Of a stretch of 13,282 nt of DNA, positions 1 to 6,047 are shown in pieces. Numbering within the stretch: position 1 is the first letter of the stretch; every line of letters starts with the position of its first letter. The notes below the pieces were generated by a model. That model was given only the letters and a program-made list of their open reading frames with translations. It was not told where the DNA came from and did not search any database. Both the position numbers and the translations under genes were made by a program. Source of the stretch: an uncultured Collinsella sp. (GTDB lineage: Bacteria > Actinomycetota > Coriobacteriia > Coriobacteriales > Coriobacteriaceae); assembly GCA_902489965.1 (NCBI GenBank), contig CABUCA010000054.1, positions 1-13,282 of the forward strand. The letters are read 5' to 3'.

Positions 1-303
1 CGCGGCTCATCCGGTTCCACCGGGCCGCGCGGCAAGGAGATATATTGCCAGACCGGAGGGGCCCCGGGGGCGGGAATCGCGCACTCCATATTTTGTTCAC
101 AAATGAATAGAACCCTCAGTTGCTTCGCTGAGGCCGTATTCGAAGCAGCAGCTTCTGATATTGGCGATGACCAGCTGTTTTATGAGTATTGAGACATCGG
201 TCATCTCTGGAGCGCTACTTTACTCCAAAGGCATCAGCTATTTGTTTCCCATCGGTAAAAGGCGGGTTTTGTTCGCCAAGCGTTCTTATATATAGATAGA
301 TAC
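1..303. other. Leading region with no recognisable gene
   Basis: I see no gene here that I can name. On the plus strand one frame is open from the window edge to a TGA at 193-195, and it contains an ATG at 103. On the minus strand an ATG at 89-87 opens a frame that runs off the left edge with codon use typical of this genome and a predicted start MECAIPAPGAPPVWQYISLP. Neither start has a visible ribosome-binding site, so either could be chance. Small hairpins are present: GGCAA/TTGCC at 31-35 and 45-49, and CCTCAG/CTGAGG at 113-118 and 127-132. The AT-rich stretch around 287-300 leads directly into the tRNA-like fragment at 302. Confidence 0.4.
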
Positions 304-328
304 GGGTTCGAACCCGTGCACCGGCAAC
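302..328. repeat. Isolated tRNA T-arm fragment (element right end)
   Basis: The sequence ACGGGTTCGAACCCGTGC is a perfect T-arm stem and loop that does not belong to any complete tRNA gene. It is followed by CCGGCAAC and then an A-tract and terminator hairpin. The same order, T-arm then A-tract then hairpin, recurs at 482-539 and at 9353-9411. I read it as the surviving right end of a third copy of the hairpin element described at 372-504, with its body replaced by unrelated sequence to the left. Confidence 0.5.
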
Positions 329-359
329 AAAAAAGACGGCCAAACGAAGTTGACCGTCT
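329..359 (-). terminator. Rho-independent terminator, minus strand
   Basis: An eight-pair stem (334-341 with 352-359, one G-U pair on the minus strand) encloses a ten-base loop, and the minus-strand product ends in six U residues (329-334). It lies just beyond the partial tRNA-Lys 3' end at 372-390. It therefore looks like a duplicate of the real tRNA-Lys terminator that was copied or moved together with the tRNA fragment. Confidence 0.7.
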
Positions 360-371
360 CAACAATCTTTG

Positions 372-504
372 GGTGGGCCGTCAGGGGTTCAGCCTGCTTC
401 GCAGGCGGCCGCTGCGGCGCTTTCGCGCCTTGCGCGCTGCGCTGGCAAACGCTCATGCGTTTCCTCAGCTCCGCGCCCTTTCGGGTTCGAACCCGTGCCG
501 CGGT
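372..504. repeat. tRNA-Lys-end-bounded three-hairpin element
   Basis: The left border (372-390) is an exact 19-base copy of positions 549-567, which is the 3' end of tRNA-Lys from the CCA tail to the T-loop. It breaks off inside the T-loop. The body then folds into three hairpins: 392-397 with 401-406, 416-420 with 425-429, and 447-452 with 457-462. The right border is a second T-arm (TCGGGTTCGAACCCG, 481-495) in the opposite sense, followed by an acceptor-like CCGCGG. The order of hairpins and both borders match the element beside tRNA-Gly at 9231-9372. No reading frame of interest is present. It could be a non-autonomous mobile element, a recombination scar or a structured RNA; the sequence does not decide. 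Confidence 0.65.
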
Positions 505-507
505 AAC

Positions 508-539
508 AAAAAAGCGGCCGGCATCCGCCAGTCGCTTTT
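508..539 (-). terminator. Terminator of tRNA-Lys
   Basis: The stem pairs 510-516 with 533-539, continues after one mismatch as 518-522 with 527-531, and has a four-base loop. On the minus strand it ends in six U residues (508-513), directly downstream of tRNA-Lys. The stem also begins and ends with A and T runs, so it may act in both directions. Confidence 0.8.
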
Positions 540-547
540 CTATTCTA

Positions 548-623
548 TGGTGGGCCGTCAGGGGTTCGAACCCTGGACCTTGGGATTAAAAGTCCCCTGC
601 TCTGCCAGCTGAGCTAACGGCCC
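548..623 (-). tRNA. tRNA-Lys (anticodon TTT)
   Basis: Read on the minus strand this 76-base gene folds as a full cloverleaf. The acceptor GGGCCGT pairs with ACGGCCC. The D-stem is GCTC/GAGC. The anticodon loop is CTTTTAA with anticodon TTT, the variable loop is AGGTC, and the T-arm is CAGGG-TTCGAAC-CCCTG. The discriminator base is A and the CCA tail is encoded (548-550). A sigma-70-type promoter lies just upstream and a strong terminator just downstream, so it appears to be transcribed on its own. Its last 19 bases are duplicated at 372-390. Confidence 0.97.
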
Positions 624-632
624 GCGGGTGGC

Positions 633-661
633 ATTGTACCACGGTCTGGAACTATTCCCAA
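633..661 (-). promoter_or_regulatory. Promoter of tRNA-Lys
   Basis: On the minus strand a -35 box TTGGGA (656-661) and a -10 box TACAAT (633-638) are separated by 17 bases, and transcription would start a few bases before the tRNA 5' end at 623. The -35 box overlaps the last codons of the aminopeptidase gene, whose stop codon is at 652-654. Confidence 0.65.
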
Positions 662-1932
662 CTCCATTGGCCGTTCTGGAAAATCACAACTTCACGTCCA
701 TCAGGCGTAATGCCCGTAATATCGATGTCGTCCGTGCCGATCATAAAATCGACGTGCGTGCTCGAGAGGTTAACACCATGCTCCAGGAGCTCCTCCTTGG
801 ACATGTCGTACCCACCCTCGATGCATTCGGGGAAACCGACACCTAGCGCAAGATGGCAGCTAGCGTTCTCGTCATAGAGCGTATCGTAGAACAGAACACC
901 ACTTTCGCGGATCGGCGTGTTCTTGGAAATGAGCGCGACCTCTCCCAGGTGAGCAGCGCCCTCGTCAGTATCGATGATACTTGCGAGCGTTGCCTTGCCC
1001 ACGCGGGCGTCGTAGTCCACCACGCGGCCGCCCTCGAACTTAATCCAAAAATCGTCGACTTTATTGCCGTGGTGGATGAGCGGCATGGCCGAGCACACGA
1101 TACCGTCGGCGCGCATGCGATCGGGCGAAGTGAAGACTTCCTCGGTGGGAATGTTGGGGAAGAAGGGGTGCCCATCGGGCGTCTTGCCCTTGCCGCCGGC
1201 CCACTCGTGACCCTTCGTCATGCCAATCGTCAGATCGGTTCCATTTGCCGCGGTGTAATGCAGGCAGTCGAAACGATTGTCGTTCAGGAAACGCAGGTTC
1301 TTTTCGAATGCGGCGTCATGGAGCTCCCAGTCGCTCTCTGGGTCCTGGCCATCGGCGCGAGCGGTGTGCAGAATCGCATTCCACAGCTTATAGATTGCAA
1401 CCTCATCGGCGTCTCCCGGGAACACCTCGCGCGCCCAAGCCACGACCGGAGCGCCGGCGATGCACCACGGATTGATGTTGTAATCCAGTCCACGGCGGAA
1501 AACTTTGCACTGCGTGTTCTTTGCCTTAGAAGCTGCAGCGGGCTTAGCGGGATCGATGCCCTTAAGGGCGGCGGGGTCCGCACCCTCGATAAAGATAAAG
1601 CAGGCACCGTCCTGGGCCAGGGAATCCAGCTGCAGGCGCTTCCACTCGGGCGTCTGCTCAAAATAGCTTTTCTCGACATGCTCGTACGTGAGCCTCGTCA
1701 CGGCATCATCGGCCCAGATGACCGTCACGTGGCCGGCGCCGGCAGCATAGGCCTCCGCGACCACCACGCGCGCAAACGGCGCGCACTCAACCGGAGACTG
1801 AACGACGACTTCCTGGCCGGGCTTAACGTTTACGCCCTTGCGGACAACCAGGCGCGCATAGTTTTTAATCTTGGGCTCCAGGGACTTCATACCCTCCAGG
1901 GCCTCTTCGACCGTCAGGGCAGCTCGAATCAT
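652..1932 (-). CDS. M29-family metallo-aminopeptidase
   Basis: The product (426 residues with the start chosen here) is a member of peptidase family M29 (AmpS/AmpT/PepS type). These are cytoplasmic, two-metal enzymes that remove N-terminal residues from peptides. The conserved C-terminal half is clear. The likely metal ligands are Glu265 (in TEEVFTSPD), Glu331 (HLGEVAL), His360 (ASCHLALG), and His393 and Asp395 (STHVDFMIG). Tyr353 in the LYDENAS motif fits the catalytic tyrosine. Length is normal for the family. An ATG four codons upstream (1944) is in frame, but the sequence GGAG lies six bases before the ATG at 1932, so I use the latter. The upstream neighbour ends in a terminator at 1961-1991, so this is probably a single-gene unit. 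Its natural substrate cannot be told from sequence. Confidence 0.93.
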   Translation of the reverse strand: MIRAALTVEEALEGMKSLEPKIKNYARLVVRKGVNVKPGQEVVVQSPVECAPFARVVVAEAYAAGAGHVTVIWADDAVTRLTYEHVEKSYFEQTPEWKRLQLDSLAQDGACFIFIEGADPAALKGIDPAKPAAASKAKNTQCKVFRRGLDYNINPWCIAGAPVVAWAREVFPGDADEVAIYKLWNAILHTARADGQDPESDWELHDAAFEKNLRFLNDNRFDCLHYTAANGTDLTIGMTKGHEWAGGKGKTPDGHPFFPNIPTEEVFTSPDRMRADGIVCSAMPLIHHGNKVDDFWIKFEGGRVVDYDARVGKATLASIIDTDEGAAHLGEVALISKNTPIRESGVLFYDTLYDENASCHLALGVGFPECIEGGYDMSKEELLEHGVNLSSTHVDFMIGTDDIDITGITPDGREVVIFQNGQWSWE

Positions 1933-1960
1933 GTGCCACTCCATCTATCTATAGAACAGT

Positions 1961-1991
1961 AAAAAGGCGCGCCGCAAAAACGACGCGCCTT
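1961..1991 (-). terminator. Terminator after the purC/membrane-protein unit
   Basis: An eight-pair GC-rich stem (1964-1971 with 1984-1991, AAGGCGCG/CGCGCCTT) is followed on the minus strand by a U-run at 1961-1965. It sits about 30 bases past the stop of the 2022-2597 gene and closes that transcription unit. Confidence 0.85.
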
Positions 1992-2021
1992 ATATCTTAG
2001 CGATAAGTATGTATGCAAACG

Positions 2022-2597
2022 CTACTTCTTCTTGGAGTCCTTCTTGTCCTCCTCGGCAGCTGCGCGCTCGATAAGAGCGTTGAGCTTGTTCTCGGACATG
2101 CCCTCGGCCTGCGCGCGGTACATGTTGCGCAAGGGACGAATACGAGCGAAGTCGTAGATAAAGTCACCTAGGATGATGACATAGGACAAAACGATGCCGA
2201 CCATCTGGACAGGGCTGGACACCATGCCAGCGGGAGCGAAGTACAGCGAGGCCCAAATTGCCACGACGAGCACCATGCCAATGGCGAGCACAATCCACCA
2301 GATGCGACGGCGCTTGGTGTAGTCCTCGTCCTGCTTGAGGAGGATATTCGACACCGTATAGATGCGGTCCTCCTTGGCGCGCTGCTTAGCCTTGCGGGCG
2401 CGCTTCTCCTCTTTAGAGAGGCCCTCGAGGTTCTCGCCCTTCTCGAGCTCTTTGCGGCGTGCCTTAGACGAAGCCGGCACGACGCGAACGGAGCTCGCTG
2501 CTTGGCGGGCGGGCTTAGCAGATGCGGCAGACTTGCGCGCAACCCCGGTAACTTCGTGGGATTGCGTGCGCTTGTTCGTGGCGCTACGGGTACTCAC
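2022..2597 (-). CDS. Small membrane protein of unknown function, coupled to purC
   Basis: This 191-residue protein has a long, strongly basic, Ala/Ser/Lys-rich N-terminal half (residues 1-98). The region around 43-76 is highly charged and probably helical. Two membrane segments follow at about 99-120 and 126-147, then a charged tail ending in a Lys/Asp/Glu-rich stretch. The layout (basic cytoplasmic region, hairpin of two helices, charged tail) recalls small actinobacterial membrane proteins of unknown function such as the DUF3043 group, but I cannot confirm membership. It starts with GTG directly after the purC stop codon, with AAGGAG inside the last purC codons, so translation is very likely coupled. 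No function can be assigned. The link with purine synthesis may be only positional. Confidence 0.85.
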   Translation of the reverse strand: MSTRSATNKRTQSHEVTGVARKSAASAKPARQAASSVRVVPASSKARRKELEKGENLEGLSKEEKRARKAKQRAKEDRIYTVSNILLKQDEDYTKRRRIWWIVLAIGMVLVVAIWASLYFAPAGMVSSPVQMVGIVLSYVIILGDFIYDFARIRPLRNMYRAQAEGMSENKLNALIERAAAEEDKKDSKKK

Positions 2598-3485
2598 TTA
2601 TGCGTTCTCCTTCATGCTTGTGAACTGGGAGCCCGTGATGATCTGGAAGGCCTCGCGATAGCGCTCGGACGTGCCATCGATGACCTCGGCGGGCAGGTGC
2701 GGGGTCTCCCCCGTCATATCCCAGTTGGCCTTGAGCCAATTGCGGACGAATTGCTTGTCGTAGCTAGGCTGGATCTCGCCCTCCTCGTAGCTGGCAGCAG
2801 GCCAGAAACGGCTGGAGTCGGGCGTGAGGCACTCGTCGATCAGCGTGACCTTGCCATCGATGACACCAAACTCGAACTTGGTGTCGGCAATGATGATGCC
2901 ACGGGTCGCGGCGTACTCGGCAGCGGCCTTGTAGATCTTGAGGGAAAGGTCACGAATCTGCGTGGCGATGTCCTCGCCCACGATCTCGCAGCAACGCTCG
3001 AACGAGATGTTCTCGTCGTGGTCACCGATCTCGGCCTTCGTGGACGGCGTGAACAACGGCTCGGGAAGCTTGGAAGCCTCGGTCAGGCCCTCAGGCAGCT
3101 GGATGCCGCAGACGGTGCCGTTCTCGTCGTAGGTCTTCTTGCCCGAACCGGTCAGATAGCCGCGGACGATGCACTCGATAGGAATCGTCTGGGCCTTCTT
3201 AACCAGCATGGCGCGGCCAGCGAGGTAGTCACGATACTCAGCAAACTCCTCGGGGAAATCCGCCGGGTCGATGGAAACGAGATGGTTGGGGACGATGTCG
3301 GCAAACTTATCGAACCAGAATGCCGAGATGCGATTGAGCACCTCTCCCTTAAACGGAATCTCGTCGGGAAGAATGAAGTCGAACGCAGAAATGCGGTCGG
3401 TGGCGACCATCAGCAGGTTTTCACCGGCATCGTAAATATCACGAACCTTGCCACGGGAATCCGGACGACGCTCCATCGTTGTCAC
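2598..3485 (-). CDS. purC: Phosphoribosylaminoimidazole-succinocarboxamide (SAICAR) synthase
   Basis: PurC joins aspartate to CAIR with ATP in de novo purine synthesis, forming SAICAR in the cytoplasm. The protein (295 residues with this start) shows the family signatures in order: RGKVRDIY (residues 11-18), DRISAFD (30-36), IPIECIVRGYLTGS (101-114), GDHDENIS (154-161), IIADTKFEFG (198-207), DECLTPDSSRFWP (217-229) and SYDKQFVRNWL (241-251). It is of the longer type, near 300 residues, rather than the roughly 240-residue E. coli type. An in-frame GTG at 3494 overlaps the ribosome-binding site itself, so I place the start at the GTG at 3485, eight bases after AAGGAG. The gene leads a two-gene unit with the small membrane protein. 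Its product feeds PurB, encoded separately at 7651-8997. Confidence 0.96.
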   Translation of the reverse strand: MTTMERRPDSRGKVRDIYDAGENLLMVATDRISAFDFILPDEIPFKGEVLNRISAFWFDKFADIVPNHLVSIDPADFPEEFAEYRDYLAGRAMLVKKAQTIPIECIVRGYLTGSGKKTYDENGTVCGIQLPEGLTEASKLPEPLFTPSTKAEIGDHDENISFERCCEIVGEDIATQIRDLSLKIYKAAAEYAATRGIIIADTKFEFGVIDGKVTLIDECLTPDSSRFWPAASYEEGEIQPSYDKQFVRNWLKANWDMTGETPHLPAEVIDGTSERYREAFQIITGSQFTSMKENA

Positions 3486-3516
3486 GTGAGTCACTCCTTA
3501 CCTAAATACGACAGAA

Positions 3517-3536
3517 ATGCGGGTTCTTTCCCGCAT
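3517..3536. terminator. Hairpin between the sensor kinase gene and purC
   Basis: A perfect seven-pair stem, ATGCGGG/CCCGCAT (3517-3523 with 3530-3536), has a six-base loop. On the minus strand it is followed only by UUUCUG, a weak U-tract. It lies after the kinase gene and before purC. It is most simply a modest terminator for the kinase unit, but it would also lie within the purC leader if transcription reads through. Confidence 0.45.
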
Positions 3537-3594
3537 GTTTTCGCAAACTCGGAGCGGCAGGGACGCGGCCCCTCCTTCACCGAATAGCGAAAAG

Positions 3595-5160
3595 CTAGTG
3601 CTCCATTGTAGTAGATGCCGCGTCCGCCGTGTGCTCGCGGGGCAGATGAATTGTAAAAGTCGTACCCTTTCCAAGCTCCGACTCCACGGATATGTAGCCA
3701 TGGTGACGCTCGACGATCTGCTTGGTCACGGCGAGGCCGACGCCCAGGCCGCCAGCTTCGCGGGCGCGGCTGGCATCGGCGCGCCAAAACCGCCCGAAAA
3801 TGCGCGACAGATCGTCCTTGGCAATACCGATGCCGGTATCAGAAACGGCAATGCTGACGTGCCTGCGGTCACTGAGCACCGACACCACGACCCAACCGCC
3901 CTCGGGGGTGTAGCGCATGGCGTTGCTCATGAGGTTGATAACACATTGCGTGATCATGTCAGGATCGGCCTCGACGACATCGTCGTGCCCTTGGGTTTCA
4001 TCTGCAAAGCGAAGACGAAGGTCACGGTCGGCAAACAGACGCTCCTGGCCGTTCACAATCGATCGCACGAACGGAACCATGTCCACCGGTTCTAGATTGA
4101 GCGGAGCCGTGCTGTTTTCCATACGCGATAGGTCGAGCATCTGCTGCACCAGACGAGCCAGGCGACGCGTCTCGGAAGCAACGGTCTCCAAATGCTCATC
4201 GTCGGTGGGATACACGCCATCCTGCATGGCCTCGACCGTTGCGAGCATGGCCATAAGCGGCGTGCGAAGCTCGTGTGCAACGTCTGAGGTCAGGCGCTTC
4301 TCGTGTTTCATATCCTTCTCGAGCGAAGTGGCCATCTCATCGAAGGTCTCACCCAGCTGATCGATCTCGTCATCACCGCGCAGTCCCGTGCGAGCCGACA
4401 GGTCGCCGTCACGGATTTGCTTTGCGGTACTGGTGATGCGATGAATCGGCTTGGTGAGCATGCGCGACACGAGCGATCCGATAACGACCGAAATGCAGAT
4501 TGCAACAACCGCGGCGAGGGCCATGGCGTTAAAGGTCTTCTCCCTAAACGCAGAGTCCGCCTTGGTGAGCAGCGCGTCGGAGCCGATGGCCCACAGCTTT
4601 ACCTGTCCGACATGCTCGCCGGAAGACGTTACAATCTCGACGTTAGCAACGCTATCGGAGTCGGTTGGAGCAGACGAGACCGGGCTATGCGATGCCCTCT
4701 TGCCGCTCGTGTCGTCGGTCGTAGCCTGGTTTTCGCGTACATCGGCGGTGGCGCTTGCCGAGGGCCAGGAATCGTCATAAACGATCACGCCCTTTTTATT
4801 GACGACCTGCATACCCAGATCGTCGGAAACCAAACTCGACGTTGCGACCGTGCGCAGTTCTCCCGCGGTCCAAGAGCCGTTTTCCTCATATGAGGTTGCC
4901 AACTTCTCGGCAGCGGAATTTGCGATTTCGACGATATTGGAGCGTGTGTAATCCGAAAAGACCGTGCCCCACACAACAGAGACAACGCCCACCAGCACCA
5001 ATACCGTCATGAGCGATGTCAGAGCAAAAGCAAGTGCCATGCGCGAGGGATAGCTCATCGTTGGCCGTGAATCGGAACGAGGCGTGTTCCAACTAGCCTT
5101 GGAACCCGCCTCGCTCTCCTGCTTGTGCTTTTGTCCGATTTCAAAGCGCGCAGGTGTCAT
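3595..5160 (-). CDS. Membrane sensor histidine kinase
   Basis: This 521-residue sensor kinase would autophosphorylate in response to an outside signal and pass the phosphate to the regulator encoded just upstream. It has a cytoplasmic N-terminal stretch, a membrane helix (about 41-64), an extracellular sensing region (about 65-210), a second helix (about 211-233) and a HAMP linker (about 230-285). The HisKA domain follows, with H-box SDVAHELRTP and phospho-acceptor His296. The HATPase domain has an N-box around Asn409-Asn413, G1 DTGIG (441-445), F-box FGRFWR (455-460) and G2 GLGVGL (471-476). All catalytic boxes are intact. The first ATG (5160) has AGGGA nine bases upstream and lies 11 bases after the regulator stop, so I keep it. 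The sensing region is rich in Ser, Asp and Thr and matches no sensor fold I know; the signal is unknown. Confidence 0.93.
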   Translation of the reverse strand: MTPARFEIGQKHKQESEAGSKASWNTPRSDSRPTMSYPSRMALAFALTSLMTVLVLVGVVSVVWGTVFSDYTRSNIVEIANSAAEKLATSYEENGSWTAGELRTVATSSLVSDDLGMQVVNKKGVIVYDDSWPSASATADVRENQATTDDTSGKRASHSPVSSAPTDSDSVANVEIVTSSGEHVGQVKLWAIGSDALLTKADSAFREKTFNAMALAAVVAICISVVIGSLVSRMLTKPIHRITSTAKQIRDGDLSARTGLRGDDEIDQLGETFDEMATSLEKDMKHEKRLTSDVAHELRTPLMAMLATVEAMQDGVYPTDDEHLETVASETRRLARLVQQMLDLSRMENSTAPLNLEPVDMVPFVRSIVNGQERLFADRDLRLRFADETQGHDDVVEADPDMITQCVINLMSNAMRYTPEGGWVVVSVLSDRRHVSIAVSDTGIGIAKDDLSRIFGRFWRADASRAREAGGLGVGLAVTKQIVERHHGYISVESELGKGTTFTIHLPREHTADAASTTMEH

Positions 5161-5171
5161 ATGTGATTTCC

Positions 5172-5894
5172 CTATTTCTCGTCCGACTTATCGGTCTTGG
5201 CCGGAGCCTCGAAGCGATAGCCGACACCATGGACGGTGTAGAGCCACTTGGGCTTCTTGGGATCATCGCCCAGCTTGGCGCGAAGATTCTTCACGTGGCT
5301 ATCGATGGTGCGCTCATAGCCCTCAAAGTCATACCCGAGCACTTTCTCGACCAGCTCCATGCGGTTATACACACGGCCGGGATGGCGGGCAAGCGTGGTG
5401 AGCAGCTTGAACTCGGAAGCCGTCAGATCGACTTCCTTGCCCTCGACCAAGATCTTGTGGCCCGAGATATCGATGACCAGATCGCCGAAGTCGAGCACCT
5501 CGACGGCGGGCTCGTCGGCCTGATGGGCACGGCGGAACAGAGCACGAACGCGGGCGACGAGCTCGCGCGGCGAGAACGGCTTAATCAGATAGTCATCGGC
5601 GCCGAGCTCAAGACCGATAATACGGTCCTCGATCTCGCCCTTAGCCGTCAGCATGATGATGGGGACATCCGAGGTATCGCGAATGGTGCGGCAAACGCGC
5701 TCGCCGGGAATCTTGGGGAGCATAAGGTCGAGCACGACCAGGTCGAACTGATGCTTCTCGAACTCCTCGATCGCGGACTGACCGTCGCCGACGCCCACAA
5801 CCCAGTAGCCTTCGCGCTCGAGATAGGCAGCGACGGCGTCACGGATTGCCTTCTCATCCTCGACCAGCAGAATCTTTTTTGCATCTGAAGCCAT
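5172..5894 (-). CDS. OmpR/PhoB-family response regulator
   Basis: This 240-residue DNA-binding regulator has an N-terminal receiver domain with the acidic pair Glu12-Asp13, phospho-acceptor Asp56 (VVLDLMLP), Thr83 (MLTAKG) and Lys105 (LIKPFSP). A C-terminal winged helix follows (about 140-230), with the typical LTASEFKLL and RTIDSHVKNLRAKLG motifs and a final VHGVGYRF strand. A TTG at 5915 is in frame, but the G-rich run AGGGGGG lies seven to eight bases before the ATG at 5894, which I take as the start. The partner kinase follows 11 bases after the stop in the same unit. Target genes cannot be deduced from the window. The upstream gap contains a strong hairpin and no clear operator repeat. 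Confidence 0.95.
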   Translation of the reverse strand: MASDAKKILLVEDEKAIRDAVAAYLEREGYWVVGVGDGQSAIEEFEKHQFDLVVLDLMLPKIPGERVCRTIRDTSDVPIIMLTAKGEIEDRIIGLELGADDYLIKPFSPRELVARVRALFRRAHQADEPAVEVLDFGDLVIDISGHKILVEGKEVDLTASEFKLLTTLARHPGRVYNRMELVEKVLGYDFEGYERTIDSHVKNLRAKLGDDPKKPKWLYTVHGVGYRFEAPAKTDKSDEK

Positions 5895-5949
5895 AACACG
5901 GCCCCCCTGTCTCAATTAGCTAAGAACAAGCCCATTTTAACGCACCTGA

Positions 5950-5988
5950 GCCCGCCGGATGCCGCTATGACGCGGCAGCTCGGCGGGC
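5950..5988. terminator. Strong hairpin between the lipoprotein and regulator genes
   Basis: The outer stem GCCCGCCG/CGGCGGGC (5950-5957 with 5981-5988) and inner stem TGCCGC/GCGGCA (5960-5965 with 5972-5977) form a 14-pair hairpin with a small internal loop. On the minus strand it follows the lipoprotein gene. There is no immediate U-run, so it may be a poor intrinsic terminator, a transcript-end stabiliser, or part of the regulator leader. Confidence 0.5.
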
Positions 5989-6047
5989 GGTACTCACAAT
6001 TACAACGCGTTTATTCCCCTGTTGGCGCCTTTTTAACCCCTCTAAGC

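Noticed and set aside
316..612. A 98-codon frame across the tRNA-Lys locus
   Set aside because: It translates tRNA, terminator and element sequence. Peptides such as VGRQGFEPW are typical of mistranslated tRNA genes.
372..623. tRNA-end duplications as att sites of an integrated phage or island
   Set aside because: The repeated ends are only about 130-195 bases apart and no integrase or cargo genes lie between them. A remnant of such an event cannot be excluded, but an intact island is not here.
853..1962. A 369-codon plus-strand frame opposite the aminopeptidase gene
   Set aside because: The minus strand encodes a full M29 peptidase with all expected metal ligands; the opposite frame is a composition effect.
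2502..3587. A 361-codon plus-strand frame opposite purC
   Set aside because: It is antisense to a complete purC and has no protein-family features.
3486..3594. A purine riboswitch in front of purC
   Set aside because: The leader is only about 110 bases and contains one simple hairpin; none of the conserved loop sequences of the purine class are seen.
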